The notes below the pieces were generated by a model. It had not been told where the DNA came from, did no database searches, and saw nothing but the letters and a program-made list of their open reading frames with translations. The position numbers and the translations under genes are program-made. 36,192 bases of DNA from assembly GCA_964619815.1 (NCBI GenBank), contig CAZUGK010000031.1, positions 1-36,192 of the forward strand, read 5' to 3'. Position 1 is the first letter of the stretch. Each line of letters starts with the position of its first letter. Positions 1-7,299 of the stretch are shown here, one piece after another. The DNA is from BRH-c25 sp964619815 (GTDB lineage Bacteria; Bacillota; Clostridia; Lutisporales; Lutisporaceae).

Positions 1-647
1 TGCTTTTACAGCCGGACTTTGGAACAGCGCTGGTTTTCATCTTCATTTCTATTTTTATGCTTTATGCCGCAGGATTGAATTATAAAATGATTATAGGCGC
101 TTTTACTTCATTTATTATTAGTATGCCGATCATCTGGTTCTATGTATTGAAGTCTTATCAGAAGGATCGCATTCTGACTTTTTTAAATCCCGAGCTGGAC
201 CGTATGGGGGCGGGCTATCAGGTGCTTCAGTCTCAAACAGCCATTGGTTCCGGACAATTTGTCGGCAAGGGGTTGTTCCAAGGCACGCAGAACAACCTAG
301 GTTTTATTCCGTTTCAGGAGACGGATTTTATTTTCTCCGTTATCGGCGAAGAGCTGGGACTTATCGGATCAGTGGTGATGCTGATGCTTTTTATGTGGCT
401 GCTTATAAGGTGCATACACATTGCAAAGGTGTCCAAGGATGATTATGGAATGCTTATATGTGTAGGTATTACTGCTATGTTTCTCTTCCACATCCTTGAG
501 AACATAGGGATGACTATTGGCCTGATGCCTGTAACAGGTATTCCGCTGCCCTTCATAAGCTACGGAGGCAGCTCGCTTTTGACCAATATGGCGGCAGTAG
601 CCTTGGTGCTTAATGTAGGTATGAGAAGGCAGGTAATAAGGTTCTAG
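1..647 (+). CDS. rodA: Rod shape-determining protein RodA, C-terminal part (5' end outside window)
   Basis: Peptidoglycan glycosyltransferase of the SEDS family that polymerises lipid II for side-wall growth, in the cell membrane. The frame is open from base 3, before the first internal ATG at 57, and begins with LLQPDFGTALVF, so the gene enters from the left. Visible family motifs are QPDFGTALVF, GSGQFVGKGLFQGTQ, ETDFIFSVIGEELG and the C-terminal NIGMTIGLMPVTGIPLPFISYGGSS. Several hydrophobic helices are present. The Q-Q-F-x-P-x-x-x-T-D-F-I-F-S-V region and the short C-terminus ending in RRQVIRF favour RodA over FtsW or SpoVE. A stem-loop follows at 730-761. I am confident of the family and fairly confident of RodA rather than a paralog. 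Confidence 0.88.
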   Translation, partial: LLQPDFGTALVFIFISIFMLYAAGLNYKMIIGAFTSFIISMPIIWFYVLKSYQKDRILTFLNPELDRMGAGYQVLQSQTAIGSGQFVGKGLFQGTQNNLGFIPFQETDFIFSVIGEELGLIGSVVMLMLFMWLLIRCIHIAKVSKDDYGMLICVGITAMFLFHILENIGMTIGLMPVTGIPLPFISYGGSSLLTNMAAVALVLNVGMRRQVIRF

Positions 648-729
648 AAAATATTGTTTGTGTAAAATAAAGTTGTTTACAAATGGCCTGGGATAGAAAC
701 CACTAATTAGCATAAAACAATAAGGCTAA

Positions 730-761
730 GGAAAGGAAGGAATAGAATAACCTTCCTTTCC
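730..761 (+). terminator. Hairpin after rodA, probable terminator
   Basis: An 11-bp perfect stem (GGAAAGGAAGG at 730-740 with CCTTCCTTTCC at 751-761) has a 10-base A/T-rich loop. It lies 83 bases past the rodA stop. The downstream T tract is weak and interrupted (AGATTATTT), so termination may be inefficient. Confidence 0.55.
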
Positions 762-877
762 AGATTATTTGGTAAAAAATCTACAATTGCTGTTTTGGAT
801 TTTCCAGGTGAACTGCAGTATTTATGTAATCAGCTTATCCCCAATTCTGTTATAACCCCTCAGTATCTAATTAATAA

Positions 878-1291
878 TCACACAATATACATTTCAAGAA
901 ACTTCCTGCTTATGTGTTTAATCTTATTTTTATCTGCAAAAGGTATGCTTTTCGAGCCTTTTACTGCAATTGCTTTAAGTTTCTTCGAGCCCATTACAGC
1001 TCCCATGCCGTTTCGCCCATTAGCATGATTTAATTCATTTATTATACAGGAGTACCTTACAAGGTTTTCTCCTCCAATTCCTATCTGGGCTATTCTGATT
1101 GAATTGTTGCCATTCTCTTTTCTGATCATTTTCTGGGTTTCTCCTGTATCCAAGCCCCAAATATGTTTTGCATCCTTTATCTGAATATCATCATCATTTA
1201 TATATAAATATACCGGAACCGGTGATTTGCCTTCTATGATCAATCCATTCTTAAATAGCACAAAGCATTCTGATGGACAGGTTGATGCCAT
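878..1291 (-). pseudogene. Aldehyde ferredoxin oxidoreductase fragment (N-terminal domain remnant)
   Basis: This 137-codon frame reads as the middle of the N-terminal domain of tungsten-dependent aldehyde:ferredoxin oxidoreductase. Recognisable stretches are PVYLYINDDDIQIKDAKHIW, IAQIGIGGENLVRYSCIINE and NGMGAVMGSKKLKAIAVKG. The intact enzyme is about 600 residues. Here the N-terminal part and the whole catalytic C-terminus with the cluster cysteines are missing, and no continuation is seen on either side. GRGGMGAVMGSK is conserved in the family, and here it reads GRNGMGAVMGSK. A functional product is very unlikely. It points to a lost AOR gene between rodA and the kor cluster. Confidence 0.8.
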
Positions 1292-1376
1292 ACATCAGAC
1301 GAACATCAGAACTGCAGCTGGTTTGAAATAAATGTAAATAGCGTGCAATATGTACAACTATACTGCCTGTAAATTT

Positions 1377-1427
1377 ATAGAAAAACACGGTTTCCCAAAT
1401 AGAAAAAACCGTGTTTTTCTATTTGGG
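1377..1427. repeat. Two mutually exclusive interleaved hairpins
   Basis: The first stem is 17 bp: 1377-1393 pairs perfectly with 1406-1422, arm core AAAAACACGGTTT, loop 12 bases. The second stem is 14 bp: CCCAAATAGAAAAA at 1394-1407 pairs with TTTTTCTATTTGGG at 1414-1427, loop 6 bases. The loop-side arm of the second begins where the first arm ends and the 3' arms overlap, so only one can form at a time. There is no following T run. It could be an attenuator-like switch, a decayed element end or a double-sided terminator of the lost AOR gene. Confidence 0.7.
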
Positions 1428-1491
1428 TTAATACATCCAGAAAGAAAAGAAGACTGAATAATTAAAAAAATTGTTAAATAAATAACGATAG

Positions 1492-1556
1492 TTGATTATA
1501 GATTATCGATAATCTATACTTATAATTAAATAGAAAGTATAGATTATCGATACTTT
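1492..1556 (+). promoter_or_regulatory. kor-cluster promoter with palindromic operator and second half-site
   Basis: A -35 TTGATT (1492-1497) and -10 TATACT (1515-1520) are separated by exactly 17 bases. A perfect 22-bp palindrome, with arms TATAGATTATC and GATAATCTATA, occupies 1497-1518, covering the spacer and most of the -10. The 15-base core TATAGATTATCGATA recurs at 1538-1552, 41 bases downstream, flanked by AAAGTAT/ATACTTT arms (1534-1540 and 1550-1556). This is the geometry of a repressor site overlapping the promoter with an auxiliary site near the transcript start. The cognate protein is not shown. The GntR regulator at 13533-14204 is a candidate by location only. Confidence 0.65.
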
Positions 1557-1696
1557 TAAACTGGATAACGTAAATTTTACCAATAAGTAATGCTGGAGCA
1601 GTGAAAATAGTGACTAACACAAGAAACATACCCATGCTAAATAAGCTTAAGTCTATAGTAACTAAATAGCGAAGAGAAGGGAGAGAATTAAAGAAA

Positions 1697-2851
1697 ATGC
1701 CAATTGTGAAAGCGGATGAACGTTTAGTCAAAACAGGGGTCCACTTTATGCTTGGAAATTATGCTCTCGTTGAGGGAGCGATTTCAGCTGGATGTAATTT
1801 TTTTGGCGGTTATCCGATAACTCCGGCCAATGAAATTTCTGAGCATATGTCGAAGCGCTTACCGGAGGTTGGTGGAAAATTCGTGCAGGGTGAAGATGAG
1901 CTTTGCTCAATTTATGCTTGTGCCGGTGCTGCCCTTGCTGGTGCAAAGGCTATGACTGCAACAGCCAGTGCAGGATTTAACTATATGCAGGAGGGCCTGG
2001 GATATTGTTATACTGTTGAAGCACCTGTAGTTATTGCTGATGTCCAGCGCTGCCGCGGCGAGAATTATGCTTCTCAGGCAGATGTTATGCAGATGCGCTT
2101 TGGTGCAAGCGGAGACTATGAAGCCATTGTAGTTTGCCCGTCTTCTGTACAGGAACTGTACGATTATACTATATGGGCATTTAACCTTGCTGAGGAATAC
2201 CGCAATCCTGTTATTGTAATGTCGGAAACTACCATTGCATTAATGCGTGAGCGTTTGGATATCCCCAAGGCAGGAGAAATTGATGTCTTTAACCGAAGGT
2301 ATACAAATCTATCTCCAAAAGAGTACAGACCCTTCGAAGCACCGGAATTCGGCTGCCCTGATGCGGCTCCTCTGGGAAAGGGTTATCACACAATATATAG
2401 CCTTAATCCTCATGATGAGGAAGGAAGAATCGATTGGGATCCCATCGTATTCGATCGTCTATACCGCCGTATTACCGGCAAAATAACTGAGAACAGGAAA
2501 AGGATTTGCAGAACAGAGTCCTTCATGATGGATGATGCAGAATATGCAATCATTGCTTATGGCAGTGAGGTACGTCCTGCAATCGAATCTGCACAGATGG
2601 CAAGAGAATCCGGTATTAAGCTGGGAGTCTTAAAGCTGTGCAACGTCTGGCCTGTACCGGAAGAGCAGATTTCCGAGGTATCGAAGCAGGTCAAAAAGGT
2701 TTTTGCAGTTGAGATGAACATCGGTAAGTATGCAGCAGTGATAGAGCGCGTTGTTGCCGGACGTTGTCCCGTTCAAAGAGTGACTAAAAATCAGGGCTTA
2801 GTGCACACACCTGATGAAATCTATAGGGCTGTTTTGGAGGGAGTAAAATGA
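1697..2851 (+). CDS. korA: 2-oxoacid:ferredoxin oxidoreductase, alpha subunit (KorA type)
   Basis: Alpha subunit of a heterotetrameric ferredoxin-dependent 2-oxoacid (probably 2-oxoglutarate) oxidoreductase, which turns a 2-oxoacid plus CoA into acyl-CoA, CO2 and reduced ferredoxin in the cytoplasm. It is 384 residues, usual for KorA. GGYPITPANEIS near residues 37-48 is the family motif of the pyrimidine-binding domain, followed by QGEDELCSIYACAGAALAGA and a C-terminal transketolase-C-like domain (EYAIIAYGSEVRPAIESAQ). The ATG at 1697 is preceded by AAGGGAGAG at 1676-1684, a somewhat long spacing; an ATG at 1748 would also retain the domain. The stop overlaps the korB start (ATGA), implying translational coupling. 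Substrate specificity cannot be read from sequence with certainty. Confidence 0.9.
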   Translation: MPIVKADERLVKTGVHFMLGNYALVEGAISAGCNFFGGYPITPANEISEHMSKRLPEVGGKFVQGEDELCSIYACAGAALAGAKAMTATASAGFNYMQEGLGYCYTVEAPVVIADVQRCRGENYASQADVMQMRFGASGDYEAIVVCPSSVQELYDYTIWAFNLAEEYRNPVIVMSETTIALMRERLDIPKAGEIDVFNRRYTNLSPKEYRPFEAPEFGCPDAAPLGKGYHTIYSLNPHDEEGRIDWDPIVFDRLYRRITGKITENRKRICRTESFMMDDAEYAIIAYGSEVRPAIESAQMARESGIKLGVLKLCNVWPVPEEQISEVSKQVKKVFAVEMNIGKYAAVIERVVAGRCPVQRVTKNQGLVHTPDEIYRAVLEGVK

Positions 2852-3657
2852 GCGAAATAAAGATTAATCCAAATAGAAGATTTCTGCGTGAGGAAAAATT
2901 ACCACACTTTTTTTGCTCCGGCTGTGGTTGTGGTCAAGTACTGAACTGCTTTACACAGGCTCTTGATGCTTTAGATATGGATACGGCAAATATGGTTACA
3001 ATTGGCGGTGTAGGTTGTACTGCACGTATCCCTGTATATCTTACCTCTGATACTTTCCATGGTGTTCATGGAAGGACTCTCGCATGGGCAACAGGCGTTA
3101 AGCTTATGCAGCCTGACCTGCCTGTTGTGATATTTGCAGGAGATGGCGACCTTACTTCAATTGGAGGCAATCATTTCATACATGCGGCACGACGTAATCT
3201 GGATGTGACGGTTATCATGGTCAATAATCTTAATTTTGCTATGACCGGCGGCCAGGTAGCACCAACGACACCTGAAGATGCACATACAATGACAACCCCG
3301 TATGGCAGTGCAGAGCCTCGCTTTGATGTATGCGGACTGGCTATTGCGGCAGGTGCAACCCATGTGGAACGCTGGACTACCTCCCAACCTATACAGTGCG
3401 TAGCAGCAATCAAACGAGGGCTGCAGCACAAGGGATTTTCACTTATAGAGATTGTATCCCAGTGCCCGACACACTATGGAAGGTATGCATTGAAAACCGG
3501 CGACCCTCTGAAGCTGATTGAATGGATAAATGAGTATACTTATACAAAAGCCGACGAAAAGACAAAGAAGCCAGAGGAACTGGTCGGCAAACTCAAATGT
3601 GCTGAGTTCAAGCGCGAGATTAAGCCCGTATACAACGGGACGAACAACCAGATATAA
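2848..3657 (+). CDS. korB: 2-oxoacid:ferredoxin oxidoreductase, beta subunit (TPP- and Fe-S-binding)
   Basis: Beta subunit carrying thiamine diphosphate and the proximal [4Fe-4S] cluster. The TPP motif is GDGD at 98-101 with the NN pair at 126-127. Cluster ligands follow the family pattern: C23 and C26 (CSGC), C57 (VGCTAR) and C206 (QCPTHYGR). GDGDLTSIGGNHFIHAARRN and NFAMTGGQVAPTTP match the 2-oxoglutarate/KorB branch rather than pyruvate oxidoreductase. The length of 269 residues is normal. It starts inside the korA stop (4-base overlap) behind a GGAGGG site, and korC follows 11 bases after its stop. It should work only as part of the KorABC(D) complex. Confidence 0.92.
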   Translation: MSEIKINPNRRFLREEKLPHFFCSGCGCGQVLNCFTQALDALDMDTANMVTIGGVGCTARIPVYLTSDTFHGVHGRTLAWATGVKLMQPDLPVVIFAGDGDLTSIGGNHFIHAARRNLDVTVIMVNNLNFAMTGGQVAPTTPEDAHTMTTPYGSAEPRFDVCGLAIAAGATHVERWTTSQPIQCVAAIKRGLQHKGFSLIEIVSQCPTHYGRYALKTGDPLKLIEWINEYTYTKADEKTKKPEELVGKLKCAEFKREIKPVYNGTNNQI

Positions 3658-3668
3658 GGAGGCGAAGA

Positions 3669-4232
3669 ATGATGATGAAATATCCTCAGCATATCAGCTT
3701 ATGTGGCTTTGGCGGTCAAGGCATCGTGCTTTCGGCTGTAATACTTGGTACAACTGCCGTGACCAAGGGTAACCTTTATGCTGTACAGACGCAGTCCTAT
3801 GGTTCAGAAGCTCGCGGAGGCCAGTGTCAAGCAGAATTGATAATAGATAAAAAACCGATTAATTCGCCTGTAGCGCAAACAAAAAACCTTTTGATTGCAC
3901 TGTTCCAGGACGCTTACAACAAGTATATCAGTTCCCTTGAGGACGATGGTGTACTGATTATTGATCCTGGTCTTGTGACCAATTTAGCAAGAAATATAAA
4001 GCACACATTTAAAGTACCGGCAACACAGATTGCTGTTGATCTTGGGAACCGTATGGCTGCAAACATGGTAACACTTGGCTTTGTCAGCGAATGCTGCGGC
4101 ATAATAAATAAAGATGACTTACTTGAGGTAGTAACTGATTCAGTGTCCCCGCGTTTTGTAGAACTTAACCATAAGGCTGTTTATGCAGGAATTGAATATG
4201 CCAAGGCAAACAACCTGTATTACCGTGGTTGA
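3669..4232 (+). CDS. korC: 2-oxoacid:ferredoxin oxidoreductase, gamma subunit
   Basis: Gamma subunit (Rossmann-like POR_N-gamma domain) that helps form the CoA-binding face of the complex. The N-terminal ISLCGFGGQGIVLSAVILG is the family glycine-rich signature, and QTQSYGSEARGGQCQAELI is the second conserved block. It is 187 residues, the normal size. An AAGGAGG site at 3656-3662 precedes the ATG; two further in-frame ATG codons follow at once, so the exact start could shift by one or two residues. It closes the korABC part of the operon; the ferredoxin-like delta partner is displaced to 6307 behind the CoA-ligase genes. Confidence 0.9.
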   Translation: MMMKYPQHISLCGFGGQGIVLSAVILGTTAVTKGNLYAVQTQSYGSEARGGQCQAELIIDKKPINSPVAQTKNLLIALFQDAYNKYISSLEDDGVLIIDPGLVTNLARNIKHTFKVPATQIAVDLGNRMAANMVTLGFVSECCGIINKDDLLEVVTDSVSPRFVELNHKAVYAGIEYAKANNLYYRG

Positions 4233-4268
4233 TTACAAGGAGAGTATTAAGTAGGAGGGGAATATCTC

Positions 4269-5396
4269 ATGAATCTATATGAATTTGAGGGAAAACGCAT
4301 ACTTTCAAACTTTGGCGTACCGGTACCTAAGAGTGAGATGATTTATGCAAAAGACTCAGCTGCACCCATAAAATATCCTTTTGTATTAAAAGCACAAGTA
4401 CTGACCGGCGGGCGAGGAAAAGCCGGTGGTATTCGTGTCTGTGCAAATGAAGAGGAATTTAAGAAGAATGCTTCAGATATACTTGGTATGACTATTAAGG
4501 GACATCGGGTACATGGACTGCTTTGTGAGCAGATGGTGAGAGCAGAGCGTGAATTGTATCTGTCCATTACGCTTCAGGGTGTGGACAAACCTATGCTAAT
4601 CATTAGCGAAGCAGGCGGAATGGAAATTGAAGAGGTAGCAAAAAACAGTCCTGAAAAGATAATTAAAATGGAGATAGATCCGTTCACAGGCCTTAAGGAT
4701 TATCAACTCAATTATTTGGCAAAACAGCTTAATTACCCCGATAAGCAGGATTTGAACGCACTTATTAAAAAGGTTCAGAAGGTTTTTCTGGATACCAAAG
4801 CTATTCTTGTCGAAATCAATCCTTTGGGTGTAGTAGATGGCAAGCTTATGGCAATGGACTCAAAACTTGTGCTGGATGATCATGCCCGAAATATGCGCGA
4901 TGAAATTGAATCCATATTGGAAGAGCGCAAAAAGTTGGTAAATCTAATTGCAGTAGAAAAGGAAAAAACCACTATCACATTTGTACCTCTCGAGGGTGGC
5001 GAAATTGGCTTGATTTCTGACGGGGCTGGAACAGGAATGCTTACACTGGACCTTATTACCGACGAGGGCGGCAAGGTCGCAAGCTTCTGTGAGCTTGGCG
5101 GAACTACACCGGCAGAGGTAATGTATCGTGCAATGGAGCTGACATTAGAGAGCGGGCTTCCGATAAAATCAATTCTCATTGTACTTATAGGCGGATTTAA
5201 CCGTATGGATGATATGGCAAATGGTATAACAGGATATCTGCGAGATCATAAGGTGGATATTCCTATCTTTACCCGTATGTGTGGAACCATGGAGGAGGAA
5301 GGCAAGCGAATCATGTCTGAAGCAGGCCTTGCAACTTATTACGATCTTACGGAAACCGTGCGCGAGTGTGTCAAAGTTAGCTTGGAGGTGAAGTAA
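4269..5396 (+). CDS. sucC: Succinyl-CoA synthetase-like ligase, beta subunit (ADP-forming type)
   Basis: Beta subunit of an ATP-generating acyl-CoA ligase: acyl-CoA + NDP + Pi to acid + NTP + CoA. The ATP-grasp domain shows VLKAQVLTGGRGKAGGIRV and ILVEINPLGVV (metal and nucleotide binding), and MNLYEFEGKRIL is the usual start of SucC. The 375-residue length is slightly short of the typical 385-390. In the ligase domain the usual NIFGGIxxCD loop reads VLIGGFNRMDD, the usual VRLEGTN reads TRMCGTM, and FLDVGGGA reads FCELGGTT. These loops lie around the organic-acid and phosphohistidine site, so the acyl substrate may not be succinate. It is two bases upstream of sucD. The gene symbol is given by family; specificity is open. 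Confidence 0.82.
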   Translation: MNLYEFEGKRILSNFGVPVPKSEMIYAKDSAAPIKYPFVLKAQVLTGGRGKAGGIRVCANEEEFKKNASDILGMTIKGHRVHGLLCEQMVRAERELYLSITLQGVDKPMLIISEAGGMEIEEVAKNSPEKIIKMEIDPFTGLKDYQLNYLAKQLNYPDKQDLNALIKKVQKVFLDTKAILVEINPLGVVDGKLMAMDSKLVLDDHARNMRDEIESILEERKKLVNLIAVEKEKTTITFVPLEGGEIGLISDGAGTGMLTLDLITDEGGKVASFCELGGTTPAEVMYRAMELTLESGLPIKSILIVLIGGFNRMDDMANGITGYLRDHKVDIPIFTRMCGTMEEEGKRIMSEAGLATYYDLTETVRECVKVSLEVK

Positions 5397-5397
5397 C

Positions 5398-6270
5398 ATG
5401 TCCATTTTGATTGATAAGGATACAAGAGTTCTGGTACAGGGTATTACCGGAAAATCAGGTTCATTACAGACAAAGATCATGATGGAGGCCGGTACTAAAG
5501 TAGTAGCAGGAGTTACTCCGGGCAAAGGCGGCATGCTGGTGCACAACGTTCCTGTTTATGATTATATTGCTGAAGCAAAAAAAGAGCATGATTTTAATAC
5601 TGTGATAAGCTTTGTTCCTCCTGCAGGTATAAAGGATTCAAGCTTTGAGGCAATTGATTCAGGTATTAGGCTTCTTGTAGTCACCACAGAAGGTATTGCA
5701 CAGCATGACGTTGTTGAAATGATAGAATATGCTAAGGAACATGGATGCTATATTGTTGGCCCCGGCTGCGCGGGAGTAATTGCACCGGGCATCAGTAAGG
5801 TTGGTTCACATCCTGATAGATTCTTCAAACCCGGTCGAGTCGGGGTAGTTTCAAAGAGTGGAGCATTATCCTATGAGATATGCAAGACTCTCAGCGATGC
5901 CGGTATCGGACAATCGACAGTTGCATCTATAGGCGGCGGGCCTCTTTGGGGATTTACCCATAGGGATGCGGTTGAATTATTTGAAAAGGATCCGGATACT
6001 GATGTTATTGTATTGCTTGGTGAAATTGGAGGCAGTCAGGAGGAGAGAGCTGCAGAGTATATCTCTAAGAATGTAAAAAAACCTGTAGTTTCGCTGATAG
6101 TAGGTAGAAATGCTCCACAGGGCAAGAGCCTTGGGCATGCCGGGGCTATTGTAAGCGGCAATGCCGGAACCGCTGCAACAAAAATAAGTGCTCTTACCAA
6201 TGCCGGGGTAAAGGTCGTAAAGAACCCTACAGAGTTGGTAGAGATAGTTGGCGGTTATCTGCATGTATAA
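5398..6270 (+). CDS. sucD: Succinyl-CoA synthetase-like ligase, alpha subunit
   Basis: Alpha subunit with the CoA-binding domain and the phosphorylated histidine. The start MSILIDKDTRVLVQGITGKSG and VAGVTPGKGG are standard. The active-site histidine is H247 in LGHAGAIVSG, and GEIGG (E209 region) is the usual partner glutamate. It is 290 residues, the same as the E. coli protein. Departures from the canonical enzyme are GPNxPG to GPGCAG at 121-126, the GIxPG loop to GSHPD, and GGDPIxG to GGGPLWG at about 179-185. These fit a paralog with a changed acid or CoA pocket. Next to korABC it would convert the oxidoreductase's acyl-CoA product into ATP. Confidence 0.82.
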   Translation: MSILIDKDTRVLVQGITGKSGSLQTKIMMEAGTKVVAGVTPGKGGMLVHNVPVYDYIAEAKKEHDFNTVISFVPPAGIKDSSFEAIDSGIRLLVVTTEGIAQHDVVEMIEYAKEHGCYIVGPGCAGVIAPGISKVGSHPDRFFKPGRVGVVSKSGALSYEICKTLSDAGIGQSTVASIGGGPLWGFTHRDAVELFEKDPDTDVIVLLGEIGGSQEERAAEYISKNVKKPVVSLIVGRNAPQGKSLGHAGAIVSGNAGTAATKISALTNAGVKVVKNPTELVEIVGGYLHV

Positions 6271-6306
6271 AGTATTTGAGTCGTTTTCGACGGAAAGGAA
6301 TTAAAA

Positions 6307-6507
6307 ATGGCTGTATATATTGATAAAGAGCTTTGTAAAAGCTGTAAAATATGCGCAAGTGTTTGTCCCAAAAACGTATTTTCTATTACTAACAATGTAA
6401 ACAAAAAAGGTTATAACTACATGGAAGCTTCCAACGAGAAAGACTGCATCGCATGCAAAAAATGTGAGATGTCTTGTCCGGATTTTGCTATTCATGTGGA
6501 AAAGTAG
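6307..6507 (+). CDS. korD: 2x[4Fe-4S] ferredoxin, probable KorD subunit
   Basis: A 66-residue ferredoxin-type electron carrier with two complete cluster motifs: C10-x2-C13-x2-C16-x3-C20-P and C47-x2-C50-x2-C53-x3-C57-P. The 26-residue spacing between motifs is that of the delta subunits of 2-oxoacid oxidoreductases rather than of free clostridial ferredoxin. It is likely the fourth subunit of the KorABC complex, taking electrons from the TPP site to soluble ferredoxin. The unusual point is its position, split from korABC by the two ligase genes. The start is supported by an AAAGGA site about 9 bases upstream. Confidence 0.88.
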   Translation: MAVYIDKELCKSCKICASVCPKNVFSITNNVNKKGYNYMEASNEKDCIACKKCEMSCPDFAIHVEK

Positions 6508-6548
6508 ATTGTCATTTTTTATTTAATTGTCAAGAGGGAGATACCTAT

Positions 6549-7247
6549 ATGAAAAAGACTATCGGTATACTTGGCGGAATGGGGCCAATGGCAACGGTGG
6601 ATCTATTTAAGAAAATAGTTTACTATACTGCTGCATCTAAAGACTGTGAACATATCCATGTTTGTATTGATAGCAATACTGATATCCCGGACCGGACAGA
6701 TGCAATATTGCATGGGGGCAAAGATCCTGTGCCTGAAATGGTCAGTTCCGCTATCCGCTTAGAGTGTATGGGAGCAGATTTCTTGTTGATCCCATGCAAT
6801 ACAGCACATTATTTTTACGATAAAATATGTGCTATGGTACACATACCTGTTTTGAATATGATTGAGGAGACCGCCAAAGAAGTTCAAAGGCAGAATATTG
6901 GATGTGTCGGGCTTTTAGCAACAGACGGAACAATTGAGACCGGTGTATATGACAGAGTTCTTGAAAGCTACGGTATACGTGTACTGCACCCAAGCATTCT
7001 GGGGCAGCGGAATGTTATGGACTTGATTTATAAAGGAGTTAAGGCCGGTAATAAAGATATTGAACTTGGCGGGTTCTATGGTACAATAGACGAATTAAAG
7101 CAGAATGGGGCTCAAACACTGATACTTGGCTGCACTGAACTGCCGATAGCTTTTGAAATGTATCAGATTCAACAGAAGAATATTGATCCAACTACCGTGC
7201 TGGCTCGTTGTGCAGTAGTCTATGCAAACGGAATATTGCGAGAATAA
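6549..7247 (+). CDS. Aspartate/glutamate racemase family protein
   Basis: A PLP-independent, two-base racemase of the Asp/Glu/hydantoin family that inverts the alpha carbon of an amino acid. The catalytic cysteines are C83 in LIPCNTAHYF and C195 in LILGCTELPI. The N-terminal KTIGILGGMGPMATVDLF is the typical signature, and the length is 232 residues as in aspartate racemases. The frame is open further upstream to 6474, but the ATG at 6549 follows GAGGGAGA and starts exactly at the conserved beta strand, so it is chosen. In this cluster it could feed a D-amino acid into the L-specific aminotransferase downstream. Aspartate versus glutamate cannot be decided. Confidence 0.87.
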   Translation: MKKTIGILGGMGPMATVDLFKKIVYYTAASKDCEHIHVCIDSNTDIPDRTDAILHGGKDPVPEMVSSAIRLECMGADFLLIPCNTAHYFYDKICAMVHIPVLNMIEETAKEVQRQNIGCVGLLATDGTIETGVYDRVLESYGIRVLHPSILGQRNVMDLIYKGVKAGNKDIELGGFYGTIDELKQNGAQTLILGCTELPIAFEMYQIQQKNIDPTTVLARCAVVYANGILRE

Positions 7248-7299
7248 AGGAATCTTAATTTAGGGCATACTTGAAAAAGTTATACGAGGAGATGATTTT

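Larger units (their letters stand above)
1292..1696. other. Gene-free region with double hairpin and kor promoter/operator
   Basis: No coding sequence is supported in these 405 bases. The region holds the interleaved hairpins at 1377-1427 and the promoter with palindromic operator at 1492-1556, both listed separately. The 140 bases from 1557 to 1696 form an untranslated leader. I see no riboswitch class or T-box in it. Confidence 0.6.

Noticed and set aside
795..1028. A 77-codon plus-strand frame over the AOR remnant
   Set aside because: It is the complement of the recognisable AOR fragment and has no features of its own.
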